Shown: positions 60,181 to 64,000 of the stretch, one piece after another
Numbering within the stretch: position 1 is the stretch's first letter
How the letters are laid out: every line of letters begins with the position of its first letter
Origin: Megachile rotundata
Lineage: Eukaryota; Arthropoda; Insecta; Hymenoptera; Megachilidae
Length of the DNA stretch: 64,000 bases
Assembly (NCBI RefSeq): GCF_050947335.1
Contig: NW_027473482.1
Span: 124,001-188,000, forward strand
Direction of reading: 5' to 3'
Notes under the pieces: model-generated
What the model saw: the letters and a program-made list of their open reading frames with translations, nothing else
Database searches by the model: none
What the model was told of the DNA's origin: nothing
Position numbers and translations under genes: made by a program

Positions 60181-62270
60181 ACACACAGTCACAATCGCAC
60201 AATCACGATCACAAAATCACGATCACACAATCACGATCACACAATCACAATCACACAGTCACACAATCACAATCACAATCACAATCACAATCACACAATC
60301 ACAATCACACAGTCACACAGTCGCACAGTCTCACAATCACACAATCACACAGTCACAATCGCACAATCACGATCACACAATCACGATCACACAATCACAA
60401 TCACACAGTCACACAATCACAAACACAATCACAATCACACAATCACAATCCCACAATCACAGTCACACAATCACAGTCACACAATCACAATCACACAATC
60501 ACAATCACACAATCACAATCACACAATCACAATCACACAATCACAATCACACAATCACAATCACACAATCACAATCACACAATCACAATCCCACAATCAC
60601 GATCACACAATTACGATCACACAATCACGATCACACAATCACGATCACACAATCACGATCACACAATCACAATCACACAGCCACACAGTCACACAGTCAC
60701 ACAATCACACAATCACACAATCACACAGTCACAATCGCACAATCACGATCACACAATCACGATCACACAATGACAATCACACCATCACAATCACACCATG
60801 ACACAGTCACAATCCCACAATCACAGTCACACAATCACAATCACACAATCACAATCACACAATCACTCTCACACAATCACAATCACACAATCACAATCAC
60901 ACAAACACACAGTCACAATCGCACAATCACGATCACAAAATCACGATCACACAATCACGATCACACAATCACAGTCACACAGTCACACAATCACAATCAC
61001 AATCACAATCACGATCACACAATCACAATCACACAGTCACACAATCACAATCACAATCACAATCACAATCACAATCACACAATCACAATCACACAATCAC
61101 AATCACACAATCACAATCACACAATCACAATCACAATCACACAATCACAATCACACAATCACAATCACACAATCACAATCACACAATCACAATCACACAA
61201 TCACAATCACACAATCACAATCACACAATCACAATCACACAATCACAATCACACAATCACAATCACACAATCACACAGTCACAAACCCACAATCACGATC
61301 ACACAAACTCGATCACACAGTCACGATCACACAATCACAATCACACAATCACACAGTCACAATCCCACAATCACGATCACACAATCACGATCACACAATC
61401 ACGATCACACAATCACAATCACATAGTCACTCAATCACAATCACAATAACAATCACACAATCACAGTCACACAATCGCAATCACGATCACACAATCACAC
61501 AATCACAATTCCACAATCACAATCCCACGATCACAGTCACACAATCACAATCACACAATCACAATCACACAATCACAATCGCACAATCACAATCGCACAA
61601 TCACAATCGCACAATCACAATAACACAATCACAATCACACAATCACAATCACACAATCACAATCACGCAATCACAATCACACAATCACAATAACACAATC
61701 ACAATCACACAATCACAATCACACAATCACGATCACAAAATCACGATCGCACAATCACGATCACACAATCACACAATCACAATATCACAATCACAATCAC
61801 ACAATCACAGTCACACAATTACAATCACACAATCACAATCGCACAATCACACAGTCACAATCTCACAATCACGATCACACAGTCACTGTCACACAATCCC
61901 AATCACACAATCACAATCCCACAATCACAGTCACAAAATCACAGTAATACAATCACAATCACACAATCAAAATCACACAATCACAATCACACAATCAAAA
62001 TCACACAATCACAATCACACAATCATACAGTCACAAGCCCACAATCTCGAACACACAAACACGATCACACAGTCACGATCACAAAATCACAATCACACAA
62101 TCAGAATCACACAATCACAATAACACAATCACACAACCACGATCAGACAATGACGATCACACAATCACGATCACACAATCACGATCACACAATCACTATC
62201 ACACAATCACTATCACAGAATCACGATCACACAATCACACAATCACAATCCCACAATCACAATCACACGA
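60181..62270 (+). repeat. Variant block, type II (duplication E, copy 2)
   Basis: Collinear with 48917-51042: aaacacacagtc, cagtcgcacagtctcac, cacagccacac, ccatgacacag (60798), ctctcac, hexamer runs (61035-61080), aaactcgatc cassette, cacaatatcac, cagtaatac, ctcgaacac, gatcagacaatgac (62141). Confidence 0.86.
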
Positions 62271-62900
62271 TCACAGTCACACAATCACAATCACACAATC
62301 ACAATCACACAATCACAATCACACAATCACAATCACACAATCACAATCACACAATCACAATCACACAATCACAATCACACAATCACAATCACACAATCAC
62401 AATCACACAATCACAATCACACAATCACAATCACACAATCACAATCACACAATCACAATCACACAATCACAATCACACAATCACAATCACACAATCACAA
62501 TCACACAATCACAATCACACAATCACAATCACACAATCACAATCACACAATCACAATCACACAATCACAATCACACAATCACAATCACACAATCACAATC
62601 ACACAATCACAATCACACAATCACAATCACACAATCACAATCACACAATCACAATCACACAATCACAATCACACAATCACAATCACACAATCACAATCAC
62701 ACAATCACAATCACACAATCACAATCACACAATCACAATCACACAATCACAATCACACAATCACAATCACACAATCACAATCACACAATCACAATCACAC
62801 AATCACAATCACACAATCACAATCACACAGTCACAATCACACAATCACAATCACACAATCACAATCACACAATCACAATCACACAATCACAATCACACAA
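62271..62900 (+). repeat. Homogeneous 14-mer block
   Basis: About 45 units with one cacaGtc substitution near 62829, ended by cacagtcacaaaccc. Confidence 0.94.
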
Positions 62901-63295
62901 TCACACAGTCACAAACCCACAATCACGATCACACAAACTCGATCACACAGTCACGATCACACAATCACAATCACACAATCACACAGTCACAATCCCACAA
63001 TCACGATCACACAATCACGATCACACAATCACGATCACACAATCACGATCACACAATCACAATCACATAGTCACTCAATCACAATCACAATAACAATCAC
63101 ACAATCACAGTCACACAATCACAATCACGATCACACAATCACACAATCACAATTCCACAATCACAATCCCACAATCACAGTCACACAATCACAATCACAC
63201 AATCACAATCACACAATCACAATCACACAATCACAATCGCACAATCACAATCGCACAATCACAATCACACAATCACAATCACAATCACAATCACA
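62901..63295 (+). repeat. Variant cassette
   Basis: aaacccac, aaactcgatc, four cacGatc units, catagtcactcaatc, caattccac, caatcgcac pair and a short hexamer run (63268-63295). Same order as 27320-27716 and 51955-52356. Confidence 0.88.
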
Positions 63296-63850
63296 CAATC
63301 ACAATCACACAATCACAATCACACAATCACAATCACACAATCACAATCACACAATCACAATCACACAATCACAATCACACAATCACAATCACACAATCAC
63401 AATCACACAATCACAATCACACAATCACAATCACACAATCACAATCACACAATCACAATCACACAATCACAATCACACAATCACAATCACACAATCACAA
63501 TCACACAATCACAATCACACAATCACAATCACACAATCACAATCACACAATCACAATCACACAATCACAATCACACAATCACAATCACACAATCACAATC
63601 ACACAATCACAATCACACAATCACAATCACACAATCACAATCACACAATCACAATCACACAATCACAATCACACAATCACAATCACACAATCACAATCAC
63701 ACAATCACAATCACACAATCACAATCACACAATCACAATCACACAATCACAATCACACAATCACAATCACACAATCACAATCACACAATCACAATCACAC
63801 AATCACAATCACACAATCACAATCACACAATCACAATCACACAATCACAA
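63296..63850 (+). repeat. Homogeneous 14-mer block
   Basis: About 40 perfect units between the hexamer run and a cccacaatcacgatc exit. Confidence 0.95.
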
Positions 63851-64000
63851 TCCCACAATCACGATCACACAATTACGATCACACAATCACGATCACACAA
63901 TCACGATCACACAATCACGATCACACAATCACAATCACACAGCCACACAGTCACACAGTCACACAATCACACAATCACACAATCACACAGTCACAATCGC
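63851..64000 (+). repeat. Start of another variant block, cut by the window end
   Basis: cccacaatc, caattacgatc, cacGatc units, cacagccacac and cacagtcacaatcgc, matching 60590-60745 and 49320-49475. The higher-order series therefore continues past the window. Confidence 0.88.

Larger units (their letters stand above)
1..64000 (+). repeat. 14-bp tandem satellite array spanning the window
   Basis: Every part of the window is built from the unit CACAATCACAATCA (7 A, 5 C, 2 T, 0 G) or close variants of it. The unit can be read as a 6-mer CACAAT plus an 8-mer CACAATCA. Extra or missing 6-mers and 8-mers account for most local phase changes. Orientation is the same throughout; I saw no inverted segment (which would read TGATTGTG). 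The array begins before base 1 and continues past base 64000. G appears only in variant units, so the + strand is extremely A/C-rich. There is no unique sequence and no gene. Size and higher-order structure indicate eukaryotic satellite DNA; the family is not one I recognise. Confidence 0.98.

Noticed and set aside
449..63070. Dozens of long + strand open frames rich in His, Asn, Thr, Ile, Gln and Ser, resembling metal-binding or low-complexity proteins
   Set aside because: They are a direct result of a stop-free 14-bp unit read in any frame. Start and stop codons are chance variant units. They run through phase changes without effect, overlap each other with the same peptide, and have no signal peptide, domain or non-repeat part.
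1..64000. Telomeric repeat array
   Set aside because: The unit does not match TTAGGG, TTAGG, TTTAGGG, TG1-3 or other telomere motifs I know on either strand, and there is no G-run on either strand.
1..64000. G-quadruplex or i-motif forming array
   Set aside because: Neither strand has runs of GG or CCC at the needed density; the consensus G residues on the - strand are single.
1..64000. Purely artificial or assembly-generated repeat
   Set aside because: Ordered variants, nested duplications and unit-step offsets are hard to produce by error. Individual homogeneous block lengths may still be inaccurate.

Overview
The whole 64-kb window is one tandem-repeat (minisatellite/satellite) array, and I find no gene in it. 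The basic unit is the 14-mer CACAATCACAATCA on the + strand, best read as a 6-mer (CACAAT) plus an 8-mer (CACAATCA). The array runs off both ends of the window and never changes orientation. There is no unique flanking DNA, transposon, tRNA, rRNA, CRISPR array or recognisable promoter. An array this long, with nested higher-order organisation and segmental duplications, points to a eukaryotic nuclear genome, probably subtelomeric, pericentromeric or other heterochromatic DNA assembled from long reads. I do not recognise the satellite family and cannot name the species.

The array alternates between two textures. Homogeneous blocks (about 150 bp to 1 kb) are near-perfect head-to-tail 14-mers; the largest are at 2356-3117, 15866-16657, 35669-36717, 39187-40186 and 58656-59515. 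Variant blocks (0.2 to several kb) carry the same period but with diagnostic substitutions (cacGatca, cacaGtca, caatcGc, caatcCc, cacTatca, aaacacac) in fixed orders. Those orders recur, so they act as barcodes for higher-order repeats.

Region by region: 1-18 kb ('type I') contains six copies of an ordered marker series. Its CpG-dense CGCG tracts sit at 1507, 4594, 5497, 6877, 11879, 14907 and 17627, and its higher-order spacing is about 2.4-4.9 kb. From about 18 kb to the end ('type II') the CGCG tracts vanish and another marker set takes over (cagttacagag, aatgatac followed by aatgacac runs, gatcattta, gatcagacaatgac, ccatgacacag). Type II holds large direct duplications: 25.7-33.1 kb repeated at 50.4-57.9 kb; 21.6-25.4 kb at 31.7-35.6 kb; 43.6-44.6 kb at 45.0-46.2 kb; 40.7-42.5 kb at 46.9-48.6 kb; and 48.3-51.6 kb at 58.1-62.9 kb. 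Offsets between copies drift almost entirely in 14-bp steps, the footprint of unit gain and loss by unequal exchange or slippage.

Many long open reading frames exist on the + strand, but they follow from the repeat. The 14-mer has no stop in any forward frame, and because 14 is not a multiple of 3, three units give the same 14-residue peptide (HNHNHTITITQSQS, circularly) in every frame. On the - strand the unit contains TGA in every frame, so nothing is open there. I annotate none of them as CDS.
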